Assembly (NCBI RefSeq): GCF_000308475.2
Contig: NZ_BAFT02000079.1
Span: 1 to 64,000 of the forward strand
From: Nocardia brasiliensis NBRC 14402
Lineage (GTDB): Bacteria; Actinomycetota; Actinomycetes; Mycobacteriales; Mycobacteriaceae
Length of the DNA: 64,000 bases
Direction of reading: 5' to 3'
The notes under the pieces are model-generated. The model worked only from the letters and a program-made list of their open reading frames with translations, was not told where the DNA came from and made no database searches. This document shows, one piece after another, positions 51,612 through 61,010 of the stretch. Position numbers and translations under genes: made by a program. Within the stretch, counting starts at the first letter, position 1, and each line of letters opens with the position of its first letter.

Positions 51612-52981
51612 GATCCGCCCTCCTCCCGCATCAGCACAATCGCGGGACCGTCGGCGGTCGTTACCCGCTCGCGGTGGATGAGCGTCCGGATGCGCAGCAG
51701 ATACCAAGCGGCGACGGTGAATTCGACGACGACGGTGCCGTAGACCAGCGTCCACACCGAGTGGGTGCGGAACGCGATGGCGAGTGCGGTGGCCGCTACG
51801 GCGGTGCCGAGCACCGCCCCGATCAGCACACCGGTGGTGTCCTGGCGCACCGGCAGGACGGCTGTGGTGACGAACGAGGTGATCGCGGTGGCCGGGAGCA
51901 CGAAGGTCTCCACCCGCAACAGTCCGATGGCGGCCGTGAAGTCCTTACCGAACACCAGGTGGATCAACGTCGGCGCGGCCAGCCACACCGCGGCGGCGGC
52001 CACGGTCGCGGTGCAGACGCAGGCGAGCAGCGCCTGCATGGCGTGACGCCAGAAGTTGTCGTCGGTGCTCTTGCGTGCCATGCGGGGGAGCAGCGCGAAA
52101 CCGATGGGATCCAGGGTGGATTGGATCGCGCGGACCAGCCGGTCCCCGGCGGAGTAGAGGCCGAGCGACACCGCGTCGAGCACCGCCGAATACACCGCCG
52201 CCGCGCCCTGCCCGTACGACGTGACCAGTAGTCGAGAGGTGAAAACCGGTGCGCCGGTTCGTAACACGGTTCGAATGCCGCGGGGACGGGCCGGTCGCCC
52301 GAAGGTGCGCAGCGAATCCCACCAGGTCAGCACGACGGTGGGCACCGACGACACGAGCAGGCACAGCAGCGCGACCTGGGCGCTCGGTATCCGGGGCAGC
52401 ACGGCGACGAGCAGCACCAGATATCCGATGCGGCCGACCGCCTGATAGGCGGTCGACGCGCCGAAGCGGCCCTGACCGATAAGCAGCCAGTCCTCGGAGA
52501 CCGACCAGAAACCGCCGGCGAACAAGCCGAGCAGGATCATCTCCAGATGGTCCGGCGCACCCACGGCATAGCTGAGCAACAGCGCGGCACCGAGTACGCC
52601 GAGCGTGCCCGCGCGGATCGCCAGATAGTCGCCGCGGAGCTGGTTCACGCGCCGGAACCGGTCGCTGCCGAGTTCGGGGGAGTTGGCGTCGTGCACCCGC
52701 GCGGCCAGGTACGAGGTGATGCCGAGATCGACCAGCAGCGAGCCGATGAAGTACGCGGACATGCCGATCGCGAGCAGGCCGAGACCGTGGGTGCCGAGCA
52801 CCCGGGCGATCAGCGGCACGGTCACGATGGTGACGACGTACTGCCCGTATTTGCCGAAGCTGACGTAACCGATATCGCGGATGATCGCGAGAAAACCGTG
52901 GCGCGGCCGGCGATCACGACGATGCGAGCCGCCTGTGGAGGGCGACCGGTCGGGGCCGTTCGGCGCGGCGTGTTCAGCCAT
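51608..52981 (-). CDS. Wzx-like polysaccharide flippase (MATE/MOP superfamily)
   Basis: Encodes 457 residues when started at the ATG at 52981 (MAEHAAPNGP); the ATG at 53041 is also open. There are about 12 to 14 hydrophobic segments in the order of RfbX/Wzx proteins, with IRDIGYVSFGKYGQYVVTIVTVPLIARVLG at the start and a repeated half near FTSRLLVTSYGQGAAAVYSAVLDAVSLGLYSAGDRL. It should flip lipid-linked repeat units to the outer face. It overlaps the upstream GT4 gene by 8 bases. Confidence 0.8.
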   Translation of the reverse strand: MAEHAAPNGPDRSPSTGGSHRRDRRPRHGFLAIIRDIGYVSFGKYGQYVVTIVTVPLIARVLGTHGLGLLAIGMSAYFIGSLLVDLGITSYLAARVHDANSPELGSDRFRRVNQLRGDYLAIRAGTLGVLGAALLLSYAVGAPDHLEMILLGLFAGGFWSVSEDWLLIGQGRFGASTAYQAVGRIGYLVLLVAVLPRIPSAQVALLCLLVSSVPTVVLTWWDSLRTFGRPARPRGIRTVLRTGAPVFTSRLLVTSYGQGAAAVYSAVLDAVSLGLYSAGDRLVRAIQSTLDPIGFALLPRMARKSTDDNFWRHAMQALLACVCTATVAAAAVWLAAPTLIHLVFGKDFTAAIGLLRVETFVLPATAITSFVTTAVLPVRQDTTGVLIGAVLGTAVAATALAIAFRTHSVWTLVYGTVVVEFTVAAWYLLRIRTLIHRERVTTADGPAIVLMREEGGS

Positions 52982-54155
52982 TCGGGGTTCGCTCCGAGGA
53001 AGACGGGGTGCCCGCGGCGTCGTTGCGTTGTGCGATGTCATCGAGGAAGGCGGCGACCGAGCGGGCCGTCGCGGCGCTGCCGAAGTCCGCGGCGCGCGCC
53101 CGCCCCGCGTCGGCGAGGCGAGTGCGTAGCTCGGGGTCGGCGATGAGGGTGTCCAGGGCCGTGGTGAGCTGGTGCGCGGACCCGCCGTCGACGAGCAGAC
53201 CGTCGACGTCCGGCGTGATGATTTCCGCGGGACCGCCCGGCCGGGCGGCGATGACGGCGCAGCCCGCCTGCATGCCTTCGACGATCACCTGACCGAACGG
53301 CTCCGGCAGGACCGAGCAGTGCACGAGGATGTCTGTGGCGCAGAGGTATTCGCCCGGATCGTCGACGTGGCCGGTGAAGGTGACCGGTAGTGCGAGGTCC
53401 TGGGCGAGCCGTTCCAGTTCGGTGCGATAGGCCTGCTCGTCGAAGAAGGTGCCGCCGATGAGGTAGACCCGGTGCGGGCGCGTCTTCGTCGCCGCCAGTG
53501 CCCGCAACAGCACGTCCTGGCCCTTCCACGGGGCGAGCCTGCCGAGCACGGCGACCACCGTCTCGGCGGGCGGGCGCTGCGCGCAACGCGTTGTGCCGAT
53601 GGCGGGTTCGACGCCGGGATAGGCCACGAGCGCGGGTTTGCGTCCGACCGGCACGGTGTCGAGCGTGGTGCGGCTGTTGGCGAGGTAACCGGCGCAGCAC
53701 CAGCGGCCCAGCAGGCGCAGCACCAGTGTGGGCAGCCGGCCGAAATAGTCGGCGGCGATCCGGTCGTGCACCTGCCAGACCAGCGGAATGCGGGCGCGCC
53801 GCGCGGCGACGATCCCCATCACGAGCGCTTTGCTGCTCTCCGCGACGAGCACGCGGGCACCGAGCCGCCGTGCGGCGCCGCCGACCGTCCAGCCCAGCCG
53901 GAGCAGCGCCGCGAAACCGGCGACGAGTCGTATCGGTCCCGCGCCGATGGTCATCGCCCTGCTCTCGAAACGACCACGCAGCAGCAGGGTTTCGACCCCG
54001 CGGGCGCGCATACGCTCGACCATCGGGCCGTCTTCGGTATACGCCATGGCGATATCCGCACGACCGAGATCCCGCAGCGCGGACAGCAGGCGCAGCGTGG
54101 CCAATTCGGCGCCCGACGGTGCCGCGGTGTGCGCGAGGAACAGGGCCTTGGTCAT
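52974..54155 (-). CDS. GT4-family glycosyltransferase
   Basis: Encodes 393 residues. It begins KALFLAHTAAPSGAELATLRLLSAL, and the C-terminal donor half has AVLGRLAPWKGQDVLLRAL, VTFTGHVDDPGEYL and PEPFGQVIVEGMQAGCAVIA with the E-x7-E pair. Start at 54155 overlaps the stop of the upstream transferase by 4 bases. It probably adds one sugar of the repeat unit. Confidence 0.85.
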   Translation of the reverse strand: MTKALFLAHTAAPSGAELATLRLLSALRDLGRADIAMAYTEDGPMVERMRARGVETLLLRGRFESRAMTIGAGPIRLVAGFAALLRLGWTVGGAARRLGARVLVAESSKALVMGIVAARRARIPLVWQVHDRIAADYFGRLPTLVLRLLGRWCCAGYLANSRTTLDTVPVGRKPALVAYPGVEPAIGTTRCAQRPPAETVVAVLGRLAPWKGQDVLLRALAATKTRPHRVYLIGGTFFDEQAYRTELERLAQDLALPVTFTGHVDDPGEYLCATDILVHCSVLPEPFGQVIVEGMQAGCAVIAARPGGPAEIITPDVDGLLVDGGSAHQLTTALDTLIADPELRTRLADAGRARAADFGSAATARSVAAFLDDIAQRNDAAGTPSSSERTPNG

Positions 54156-55255
54156 CGGCTGACCTCCCGGTACAACGCGAGGTGCCGCCGCGCCGTGACA
54201 TCCCAGGAGAATGTCTCGGCGTGCGCCCGGCATCGTTGCGGGCTGGGCAGATCGCCGTGTAGTGCGCCGGCCAGCCGCGCGGCGAGGGCTTCGGCGTCGC
54301 CCGCGGGCACGATCAGGGACGAGTCGAGGTCGTGCACCGAATCCGGCAGTCCGCCACAGTCGGTGACGATCGGCGCGCGCCCCGCCGCGAGCGATTCGAG
54401 CGCGATCAGCCCGAAACCCTCGAGGGCGGTGGTGGGCACCACCGTCAGCGTGGCGAGTTCGTACAGTTCGGTCAGTCGTTGGTCGTCGACGTGTCCGGCG
54501 AACTGGACGGTATCGCGCAGAGTCGCTGCCGCGGAACGGAGTTCGTGCTCCGCGGTGCCGGTGCCGACGAGCACGAGCCGGGCGTCCGGATGGTCGGCGA
54601 GGACGGCGGGCCACGCGCGCAGCAGCGTATCGATGCCCATGCGGCGTTCGAGTCTGCGCACGCACAGCACCGTGCGCGTCGCGGTGTCGGCGGGTATCGG
54701 GGTGGACTGGAAACGATCGAGGTCGACACCGGGCGCGATGACCGCGACCCGATCGGGGGAAACCCGGTAGTCGGTATGTAGTACCTCACGAAAGTGGTTG
54801 GACAGCACCACGAATCGGTCCGCACCGAGGTATCGGAGCCGTTCGAGCAGATACTTGGCGCGCACGGCCGCGGGGTGCTGTCCGGTCATCCGGCTCTCCG
54901 CCGCCCACGGGCCGTGGAAGTGGACGACCAGGGGTAGCCGGCCATGTCGGGACAAGGCGACCGGTCCGTACAAGCAGAAGTGCCGGTCGAGCACCGTGGC
55001 GCGGCTCAGTCCGGCGCGGTCGAGTAGCGCGGCGCGCGTCCGGTGCAGCGTGGAACCGCCTGTGCCGCCCCAAGATCGGGCGGTCGGGGCGTCCGGCGCG
55101 GCCGTGCCGAAGGCGGCCGCGGACACCGCGATCTCCGGTTGCCGCGCGAGGGCGTGGAACAGCTCCGTGAAGTACCGATTGAGCCCGCCGGGCGCGGACG
55201 TGAACCACTCCGATCCCGTCATGTGGACCCGAACTATCCCGGAACTTCCCGTCAC
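54152..55255 (-). CDS. GT4-family glycosyltransferase
   Basis: Encodes 367 residues. GTG start at 55255 after AGGGGG (the ATG at 55222 is a possible alternative). Motifs: FTSAPGGLNRYFTELFHAL, VLCVRRLERRMGIDTLLRAW, VQFAGHVDDQRLTELYELA and ALEGFGLIALESLAAGRAPIV. It is the first gene of the tightly packed leftward polysaccharide operon, 117 bases after the flavoenzyme gene. Confidence 0.85.
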   Translation of the reverse strand: MTGSSGIVRVHMTGSEWFTSAPGGLNRYFTELFHALARQPEIAVSAAAFGTAAPDAPTARSWGGTGGSTLHRTRAALLDRAGLSRATVLDRHFCLYGPVALSRHGRLPLVVHFHGPWAAESRMTGQHPAAVRAKYLLERLRYLGADRFVVLSNHFREVLHTDYRVSPDRVAVIAPGVDLDRFQSTPIPADTATRTVLCVRRLERRMGIDTLLRAWPAVLADHPDARLVLVGTGTAEHELRSAAATLRDTVQFAGHVDDQRLTELYELATLTVVPTTALEGFGLIALESLAAGRAPIVTDCGGLPDSVHDLDSSLIVPAGDAEALAARLAGALHGDLPSPQRCRAHAETFSWDVTARRHLALYREVSR

Positions 55256-55372
55256 CCATGCCCCCTACTGGCGGTGATGGCGGGACGAGTCGCTGTCGGT
55301 GAACTCGCCTCTCCCGCAGCAGTCTAGGGGACCGGGGGCCTTCTGGTCGGCCAGTCGGCGAGCAACAATTCG

Positions 55373-57178
55373 TCAACCCAGATCGAAGAGGTTCGGTTGC
55401 CCGGCGCGCAGGCGCGCGGCGTCCATCTGGCGCAGTGGTTCGAACGCGGGTATCGCGGCGCGGGTGAACAACTGGGCGCGGGCGGCGGGGGAGCCTGCCG
55501 CGTCGAGCAAGGCGTTCACCGCGGTGCGTGCCGCCTCGTTGGCGCCCTCCATGGTGGCCAGATCGAAGTTGGTCTGCACATAGTCGGCGGCCAAGAACAG
55601 ATTGGGGATCCTGGTGTGCGCGGTGGGCCGGGCGGCCCAGGAGCCGACGGTGTTGACCAGCAACGGTTCGTCGTTGTGGTTCTGCCCGTCCTGCCAGCTG
55701 ATACCGGGATCGAGCAGCCAGTCGCGCACGATGCCGTCCTGCAGCTGCACGCGCCCGTCGTCGTTGAGCGCGGCGGTGAGCTGAGCCCAGGTCTCCTGGT
55801 AGATCTCTTCGCGGGTGCAGTGTTTGGCGGTCTTGCCGTACAGGATGCCCGGGGTGTCCCAGTCGGCGATATCGATGGTGAGACCGTCGACGACCCGGCC
55901 GTCGCCGTATTTCGCGGCGTAGTCCACGTTCCAGAACGCGCGCTGCGTGTACGAGGTCAGTCGCCACGGGGCGTCGAGATAGATGTTGTAGCCCGCGCCG
56001 AGTTCCAGCTTCTCGCTGACGAACATCTGCATGCCGGTCATCCAATCGACGGTCAGCTCGTCCATGCGCGCCAAACTCGGTTCGAGACTGCGCATCTCGG
56101 GCGACCACAGGCGCTGCGCCCGATCCGTCGGCACGGCACAGACATACCAGTCGGCTCGGTGCAGCGTGGTCGAGCCGTCCGGTCTGCGGATCCGCGCGCC
56201 GCCGATCTCGCCGCCCGCGACCTCGAAGCCGTCCAGGGCGTGCCCGGGCAGGAACCGCACGCCCAGCTCGCTCAGCAGCGTGATCCACGGATCCAGCCAG
56301 GCCTCGTTGGTCGGGCCGTTGAGCACCTGATAGACCTTGGGGCCGCCGGCGAGTTCCTGCAGCAGGGCGATGAAAAAGCTCTCCATCATGTTGCCCATGG
56401 TCCGGGTGCTCGCGACATACTCTTTCGCCGCCACCAGCGCTCGGGTCAAACCCGTTGCGGCGAGGGCCTGGAACTGCGCGGATCGCTGCGCTGCGCCGAC
56501 ATAGTCCCACCAGCTGAGGTGTTCCCACTGCGCGAAGCGCCGCTCCTCGCTGGAGGTGAGATAGGTGATGACCCGCCCGGCCATGTGGATCGCCTCGGGC
56601 AGCGGGATGAGGTTGTTCTTCATGAACACCTCGATCAAGATGCGCTGCAACCCTTCCGGGGTGAGCGCTTGGCGCGGGTCGAAGTAGAAGCCGAACATCA
56701 GCGGGAAGCCGTCGGGGAGATTGCCCGCCCGGGGATAGCGGGGATCGTTGACCGAGAACGGAATCAGGTTGTCGTAGACGGAGTTCCGGGTGCCGGGCAG
56801 CGGAATGCGGCGCATCGTGTCGTGCACGTTGTGATAGAACGAGGTGAACCCGCGCGCTCCGTGCTCACCCGGCAGCGGGGCCCGGCCGCCGATCCCGGTG
56901 CCGGGCAGGGGAATGGTGCGGGATTTCCCGCCGAGTTCTTTGCGGTCGAAGACGGTCACCTCGAAACCCCGCTCGGCCAATTCATGTGCCGCGGTGAGTC
57001 CGCCGATGCCGGCGCCGAGCACCGCGACCGTGTTGCGCCCGGGTCCGTTTCGCCGGCGTGGCTCCCGTGCTGCCGCGGTGCCCGCGCTCGCCGCCAAGCC
57101 GGCCGCACCGGCCAGACCCGCCGCGCCACGTAAGACCGAACGCCTGCTGATCGCGCTGTTCCGTTGGTGAGGTGTCAC
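55373..57178 (-). CDS. Tat-exported FAD-dependent amine-oxidase-like protein (hydroxysqualene dehydroxylase-like)
   Basis: Encodes 601 residues. GTG start with SRRSVLRGAAGLAGAAG, a twin-arginine signal, so it should be folded with FAD and exported. The dinucleotide motif VAVLGAGIGGLTAAHELAERGFEVTVFDR and the C-terminal block PNLFLAADYVQTNFDLATMEGANEAARTAV are typical of the flavin-containing amine oxidase/phytoene desaturase superfamily; the size fits hydroxysqualene-dehydroxylase relatives. The substrate is unknown. It is divergent from a TetR gene, with a palindrome between them. Confidence 0.78.
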   Translation of the reverse strand: MTPHQRNSAISRRSVLRGAAGLAGAAGLAASAGTAAAREPRRRNGPGRNTVAVLGAGIGGLTAAHELAERGFEVTVFDRKELGGKSRTIPLPGTGIGGRAPLPGEHGARGFTSFYHNVHDTMRRIPLPGTRNSVYDNLIPFSVNDPRYPRAGNLPDGFPLMFGFYFDPRQALTPEGLQRILIEVFMKNNLIPLPEAIHMAGRVITYLTSSEERRFAQWEHLSWWDYVGAAQRSAQFQALAATGLTRALVAAKEYVASTRTMGNMMESFFIALLQELAGGPKVYQVLNGPTNEAWLDPWITLLSELGVRFLPGHALDGFEVAGGEIGGARIRRPDGSTTLHRADWYVCAVPTDRAQRLWSPEMRSLEPSLARMDELTVDWMTGMQMFVSEKLELGAGYNIYLDAPWRLTSYTQRAFWNVDYAAKYGDGRVVDGLTIDIADWDTPGILYGKTAKHCTREEIYQETWAQLTAALNDDGRVQLQDGIVRDWLLDPGISWQDGQNHNDEPLLVNTVGSWAARPTAHTRIPNLFLAADYVQTNFDLATMEGANEAARTAVNALLDAAGSPAARAQLFTRAAIPAFEPLRQMDAARLRAGQPNLFDLG

Positions 57179-57200
57179 TGGCCGACCCCGTTCGCAAAAC

Positions 57201-57218
57201 TGACTATTGTGATAGTCA
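57201..57218. promoter_or_regulatory. Candidate TetR operator TGACTAT-TGTG-ATAGTCA
   Basis: A perfect 7-base inverted repeat with a 4-base centre, 62 bases upstream of the TetR start and 23 bases upstream of the flavoenzyme start, in the 101-base gap between these divergent genes. Confidence 0.68.
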
Positions 57219-57279
57219 TCTTTAGCAGATGGTCGGGCGCGATGGGAGACAATGCGTAGATGACGAGGCGGAGCGAGCG

Positions 57280-57975
57280 ATGACCGGGACGCCGAAACAG
57301 CGCCGCCCGGTGCGGCCGTACGGTGGGGTCGGCGCGGCCGATCGGGTGGCTGCACGTCGCGGCAAACTGCTGGCAGCAGGCCTGGAGCTGTTCGGAACCC
57401 GGGGCTACCCGGCCACCGGCGTGAAGGACCTGTGCCGCACCGCCGGGCTCACCGACCGATACTTCTACGAATCCTTCGGCGGCACCGCGGAGTTGTTCGC
57501 GGCGGTGTTCGACCAGGTGATCGACGAACTGTTCGCGGCGGTGTCCGTGGCCGTGGACGCGGCTCCCGCCACCGGCACCCGCAAACTGCGCGCGGGCATC
57601 GGCACGTACCTCACCGCGCTGGCCGAGGACGCGCGCAAGATGCGGATCGTGTTCGTCGAGCCCGCCGGGGCCGGGGCCGAACAGCGGATGCGCGAGGCGC
57701 TGTGGCGCTTCGCCCGGCTGGTGGCCCGGACCGCCACCGCGGCGCGGCCGGAGACCGAGCCGCCGGCCGAGCTGGTGGATATCTACGCGCTCTCGGTGGT
57801 CGGCATGCTCGAACGCGTGCTGGTCGAGAAGGAGGGCGGGCGGCTGGACGTGCCGATGGACGAACTCGTCGACTATTGCACGGCATTCGCCGCGGCGTCG
57901 CTGGCGGCGCTCTACGCGGGGCGGATAACCAAACAGTCCGGTCGGCCCGAAGGACGTTCCCGCACAAGCGATTGA
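57280..57975 (+). CDS. TetR-family transcriptional regulator
   Basis: Encodes 231 residues. The ATG at 57280 follows GGAGCGAGCG; the frame open to 57229 crosses the promoter. The HTH (about 20-70) has AARRGKLLAAGLELFGTRGYPATGVKDLCRTAGLTDRYFYESF. The rest is the usual helical ligand domain. It is divergent from the exported flavoenzyme and probably represses it and itself. Confidence 0.85.
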   Translation: MTGTPKQRRPVRPYGGVGAADRVAARRGKLLAAGLELFGTRGYPATGVKDLCRTAGLTDRYFYESFGGTAELFAAVFDQVIDELFAAVSVAVDAAPATGTRKLRAGIGTYLTALAEDARKMRIVFVEPAGAGAEQRMREALWRFARLVARTATAARPETEPPAELVDIYALSVVGMLERVLVEKEGGRLDVPMDELVDYCTAFAAASLAALYAGRITKQSGRPEGRSRTSD

Positions 57976-58101
57976 GTAGCGCGCGGTTTTCCGGTAACTC
58001 CCGGTACGGTAGCCGCGATGCATAGCGTGGGGTAGATTTCACAACGAGTTCGTGCTCGGCACGGGCCGACCCGGCAGGGGGCTGGCGGGAGGATATGCAC
58101 A

Positions 58102-59481
58102 GTGGGGACCGAAGGTTCCGCGGCCGAGCGCGCCGAACTTGCCGAGGGCAATATTCGGGTGCTGGTCGAGAACGGCGAATACTGGCTGCGCAACCGCGGC
58201 GATATCGCGATGATGGCGGTGACGGTCGAACGACTGCGGGCCCGATGGCCGCGCGCCCGGATCGGGGTGCTCACCCACCAACCCGGCATCCTGCGCGCGC
58301 TGTTACCGACGGCGGAGCCGCTCTGCGGCCCGGACTGGTCGTGGCGCGGTGACGGGTGGGTGGCGCGGTTATCCCACAGGGCCGCAACGAAACTGGGTGG
58401 TCCGGCGGCGCTGCACTGGCGGGCCGCCACCGACGGACCCAAGGACCGGTTGCGCGCGCTGCGCTCCGCGGCGAAGCGCCGGACCGCGGGCCCCGGCATC
58501 ACCGAACACGTCACGGTGCCGGCCGACAGTGCCTTCCCCGTCGAAATACCCGCCGCGGTCGAACAGGCGTCGCTGGTGCTGGCGCTCGGCGGCGGCTACA
58601 TGACCGACGTGGACCGCTATCAGGCGCACCGCACGCTGAATCTGCTGGAATACGCCCGCGGCCGCGGCATTCCGACCGCGCTCGTCGGTCAGGGCCTCGG
58701 TCCGCTACGCGACCCGGAGCTGCTACGCCGGGCCGGCGAGGTGTTACCCGGCGTGGACTTCGTGGCCTTGCGCGAGCGGCGCAGAGGCCCGGAGTTGTTG
58801 TCGCGCATGGGTGTCGCGCCCGAGCGGGTGCTCGTCACCGGTGACGACGCGGTCGAGTTCGCCTACCGGTTGCGCCAGGCCCGGATCGGCGCGGATATCG
58901 GCCTGTGCCTGCGGGTCGCGGACTACTCGCCGGTCGGCGTGGCCGCGCAGCAGACGCTCGGCCGGGTGGTGCGCACCTGCGCGGCGCATCATCGGGCCGG
59001 GGTGGTCCCGCTGATCATCTCCGAATACGCCTCCGAGGACCGGCTTTCCACGCTGCCGCTGATGGCGGGGGCGCAGCTCGCGCGGCCCGCCGTCGGCCGC
59101 GGCGGCACGCCCCAGGACGTCGCGCGTCAGGTCGCGGGTTGCCGGGTGCTCGTCACGAGCGCCTACCATCTTGCGGTCTTCGCACTGTCGCAAGGCATCC
59201 CGGCGGTCGGCATCACCGCCTCGGAGTACTACGACGACAAGTTCCACGGCCTGGCGCAGATGTTCGGCATCGGGCTGCGGATCGTGCACCTGAACGATCC
59301 CGCGCTGCAGACGCAACTGACCGAGGCCGTGCAGCAGTCCTGGCACGACGCGCCCCTGGTGCGGGAGCCCCTGCAGCGCAAAGCGATAGAACAGATCGAC
59401 GCCAGCAGAGCCGGGCTCGAGCGGGTATTCCGGCTAGTGGACAGCGGCCCGGTACGTCCGGGCCATCAGCTAGGGGGATGA
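58102..59481 (+). CDS. Polysaccharide pyruvyl transferase family protein
   Basis: Encodes 459 residues. GTG start with AGGA about 10 bases upstream. Visible blocks are NRGDIAMMAVTVERLRARWPRA, VLALGGGYMTDVDRYQ, VGQGLGP, REGG-type VALRERRRGPELL, VTGDDAVEFAY, and SAYHLAVFALSQGIPAVGI near the C-terminus. The family (PF04230) adds pyruvate ketals to surface glycans, but some members act differently. It is followed 3 bases later by a GT2 gene. Confidence 0.75.
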   Translation: MGTEGSAAERAELAEGNIRVLVENGEYWLRNRGDIAMMAVTVERLRARWPRARIGVLTHQPGILRALLPTAEPLCGPDWSWRGDGWVARLSHRAATKLGGPAALHWRAATDGPKDRLRALRSAAKRRTAGPGITEHVTVPADSAFPVEIPAAVEQASLVLALGGGYMTDVDRYQAHRTLNLLEYARGRGIPTALVGQGLGPLRDPELLRRAGEVLPGVDFVALRERRRGPELLSRMGVAPERVLVTGDDAVEFAYRLRQARIGADIGLCLRVADYSPVGVAAQQTLGRVVRTCAAHHRAGVVPLIISEYASEDRLSTLPLMAGAQLARPAVGRGGTPQDVARQVAGCRVLVTSAYHLAVFALSQGIPAVGITASEYYDDKFHGLAQMFGIGLRIVHLNDPALQTQLTEAVQQSWHDAPLVREPLQRKAIEQIDASRAGLERVFRLVDSGPVRPGHQLGG

Positions 59482-59484
59482 CTC

Positions 59485-60324
59485 ATGGCCGGCCTGTCGG
59501 TATGTGTTCCGGCGTACAATTCCGCGCGCACGCTCGCCACGACGCTGCGTTCGGTGCTCGACCAGGACGCGGAGTTCGAGCTCGTGGTGCTGGACAACGC
59601 CAGCACCGACGACACCGGCGCGATCGCGCGCTCGTTCGAGGACCCGCGGATCCGGGTGCTACGCAACGATGCCGTGCTGCCGATCGGGGACAACTGGAAC
59701 AAGGTGATCCGCGCGTCTCGTGGCGACCTGGTCAAGGTGGTCTGCGCCGACGACGTACTGCGTCCCGGCGCGCTGGCCGCACAGCTCGCGGTGATGGCCG
59801 ATGACCCGGGTATCACGATCTCTTCGAGCCGATTCGAGGTGATCGACGAGGACGGCGCGCTGCTCGAGACCGAACTCGGCTTGCCGGACCTGCTCGGCAG
59901 GCAGACGGCGCGGGCCCTGGCGCGCGCCATCGTGCGGCGCGGACCCGCCGATTTCGGGCCGACCGCGGCGGCGATGTTCTACCGCAAGCATTTCGATCTG
60001 GTCGGCGGTCTGCGCGGGGATCTGGTGTTCCCGATGGACGTGGACCTGTTCGCGCGGGTGTCGTCGTTCGGCGTGTTCTTCGGGATGACCGAAATACTTG
60101 CCGCCTGGCGCAATTCGTCGTTCAACCTGTGCAGCCGCACCTCGACGGTGAGCAAGCTGACCGACATGTACCGGTTCCACCACCGTATCGCGGGCGACTA
60201 CCCGAACCTGGTGAGCCGCGGCGACGTGCTCGCGGGTGACACCCGGCTGGCCCGAGCGGCGTTGTACCGCTTGCGGGTTCGTACGGTGGCCACGGTCCGC
60301 AATCGCCCGGACCTGCTGGTCTGA
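59485..60324 (+). CDS. GT2-family glycosyltransferase
   Basis: Encodes 279 residues with a GT-A fold: LSVCVPAYNSARTLATTLRSVLDQ, VVLDNASTDDTG, NDAVLPIGDNWNKVIRASRGDLVKVVCADDVLRPGAL (DxD-like DD), FDLVGGLRGDLVFPMDVDLFARV. Start 3 bases after the pyruvyl transferase stop, in one operon with it. Confidence 0.85.
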   Translation: MAGLSVCVPAYNSARTLATTLRSVLDQDAEFELVVLDNASTDDTGAIARSFEDPRIRVLRNDAVLPIGDNWNKVIRASRGDLVKVVCADDVLRPGALAAQLAVMADDPGITISSSRFEVIDEDGALLETELGLPDLLGRQTARALARAIVRRGPADFGPTAAAMFYRKHFDLVGGLRGDLVFPMDVDLFARVSSFGVFFGMTEILAAWRNSSFNLCSRTSTVSKLTDMYRFHHRIAGDYPNLVSRGDVLAGDTRLARAALYRLRVRTVATVRNRPDLLV

Positions 60325-60332
60325 CCGCCGGC

Positions 60333-60362
60333 GGTGTGGCGCTCGCCCCGGGGCGCCACACC
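60333..60362. terminator. Bidirectional terminator between GT2 and MspA genes
   Basis: GGTGTGGCGC at 60333-60342 pairs with GCGCCACACC at 60353-60362 around a 10-base loop, in the 47-base gap where the two genes converge. Confidence 0.7.
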
Positions 60363-60371
60363 GGCCGCACC

Positions 60372-61010
60372 TCAGAGGGTCCAGATCCGCCCATAGGTGA
60401 TCACGGTGTCACCACTGGCGCTGACCACCCGCACGAACGGGCGAATGGTGGTCGGCCCGATCACGCCCGTCACGGTGCCGTGGAACCCGGACATCCGGAT
60501 GAAGCCGGAGGTGCCGGAGATATCGCCGCCGGCGCACTCCACGGTCTTGATGCCGGGGCCGAAACCGACCTCGATCTCCACGCCCGCGCGGGGGATCAGC
60601 CCGTCGAGCTTGAGGATGCCACCGTCACCGCCGCCGAGGTCGACGCCGAGTCCGGGCGTCGAGTAGCCGAATTTCAGTCGGCCGCTCAGCGTCGCGGGAT
60701 AGCCGACCTGGTAGCCGATGGTGATGTGCCCGTTCCAGTCCTGCGCGTGCGGGCCCGCGACCTTGAACGACGCCTCGCCGTTGTGGAACCACTCGCGCGT
60801 CAACGGGTTTCCGTCCAACGGCGGCACGAAGTCGATCCGGGTATCGGACTGGATCGCCTCGATCGACCGATCCTTCTGATCGACGATCTGGTTGGTGCTG
60901 TCGACGACCGCGCCCGCGGCGCCCGCGCCGAAGATCAGGCCGGTAGCGACGGCGGTGGTGATCGCGAGCATGCGCAGGTCTCGGCCGCGCTGCTGCGTGA
61001 AGTCCCTCAT
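60372..61010 (-). CDS. MspA-family outer-membrane porin
   Basis: Encodes 212 residues. The start at 61010 (MRDFTQQR) is preferred because AAGGGG lies 9 bases upstream; ATG at 61019 is directly against it. Signal peptide (about 1-34, ending AGA) leads to the MspA block TRIDFVPPLDGNPLTREWFHNGEASFKVAGP, NGHITIGYQVGYPATLSG and TTIRPFVRVVSASGDTVITYGRIWTL. MspA porins form octameric channels in the mycolate outer membrane, which supports the taxonomic placement. Confidence 0.88.
   Translation of the reverse strand: MRDFTQQRGRDLRMLAITTAVATGLIFGAGAAGAVVDSTNQIVDQKDRSIEAIQSDTRIDFVPPLDGNPLTREWFHNGEASFKVAGPHAQDWNGHITIGYQVGYPATLSGRLKFGYSTPGLGVDLGGGDGGILKLDGLIPRAGVEIEVGFGPGIKTVECAGGDISGTSGFIRMSGFHGTVTGVIGPTTIRPFVRVVSASGDTVITYGRIWTL

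Noticed and set aside
49455..51743. 762-residue plus-strand open frame across the Wzy and CgeB-like genes
   Set aside because: Antisense to two genes with recognisable fold or topology; no domain of its own.
55397..57133. 578-residue plus-strand open frame
   Set aside because: Antisense to the Tat-exported flavoprotein; composition is a shadow pattern.
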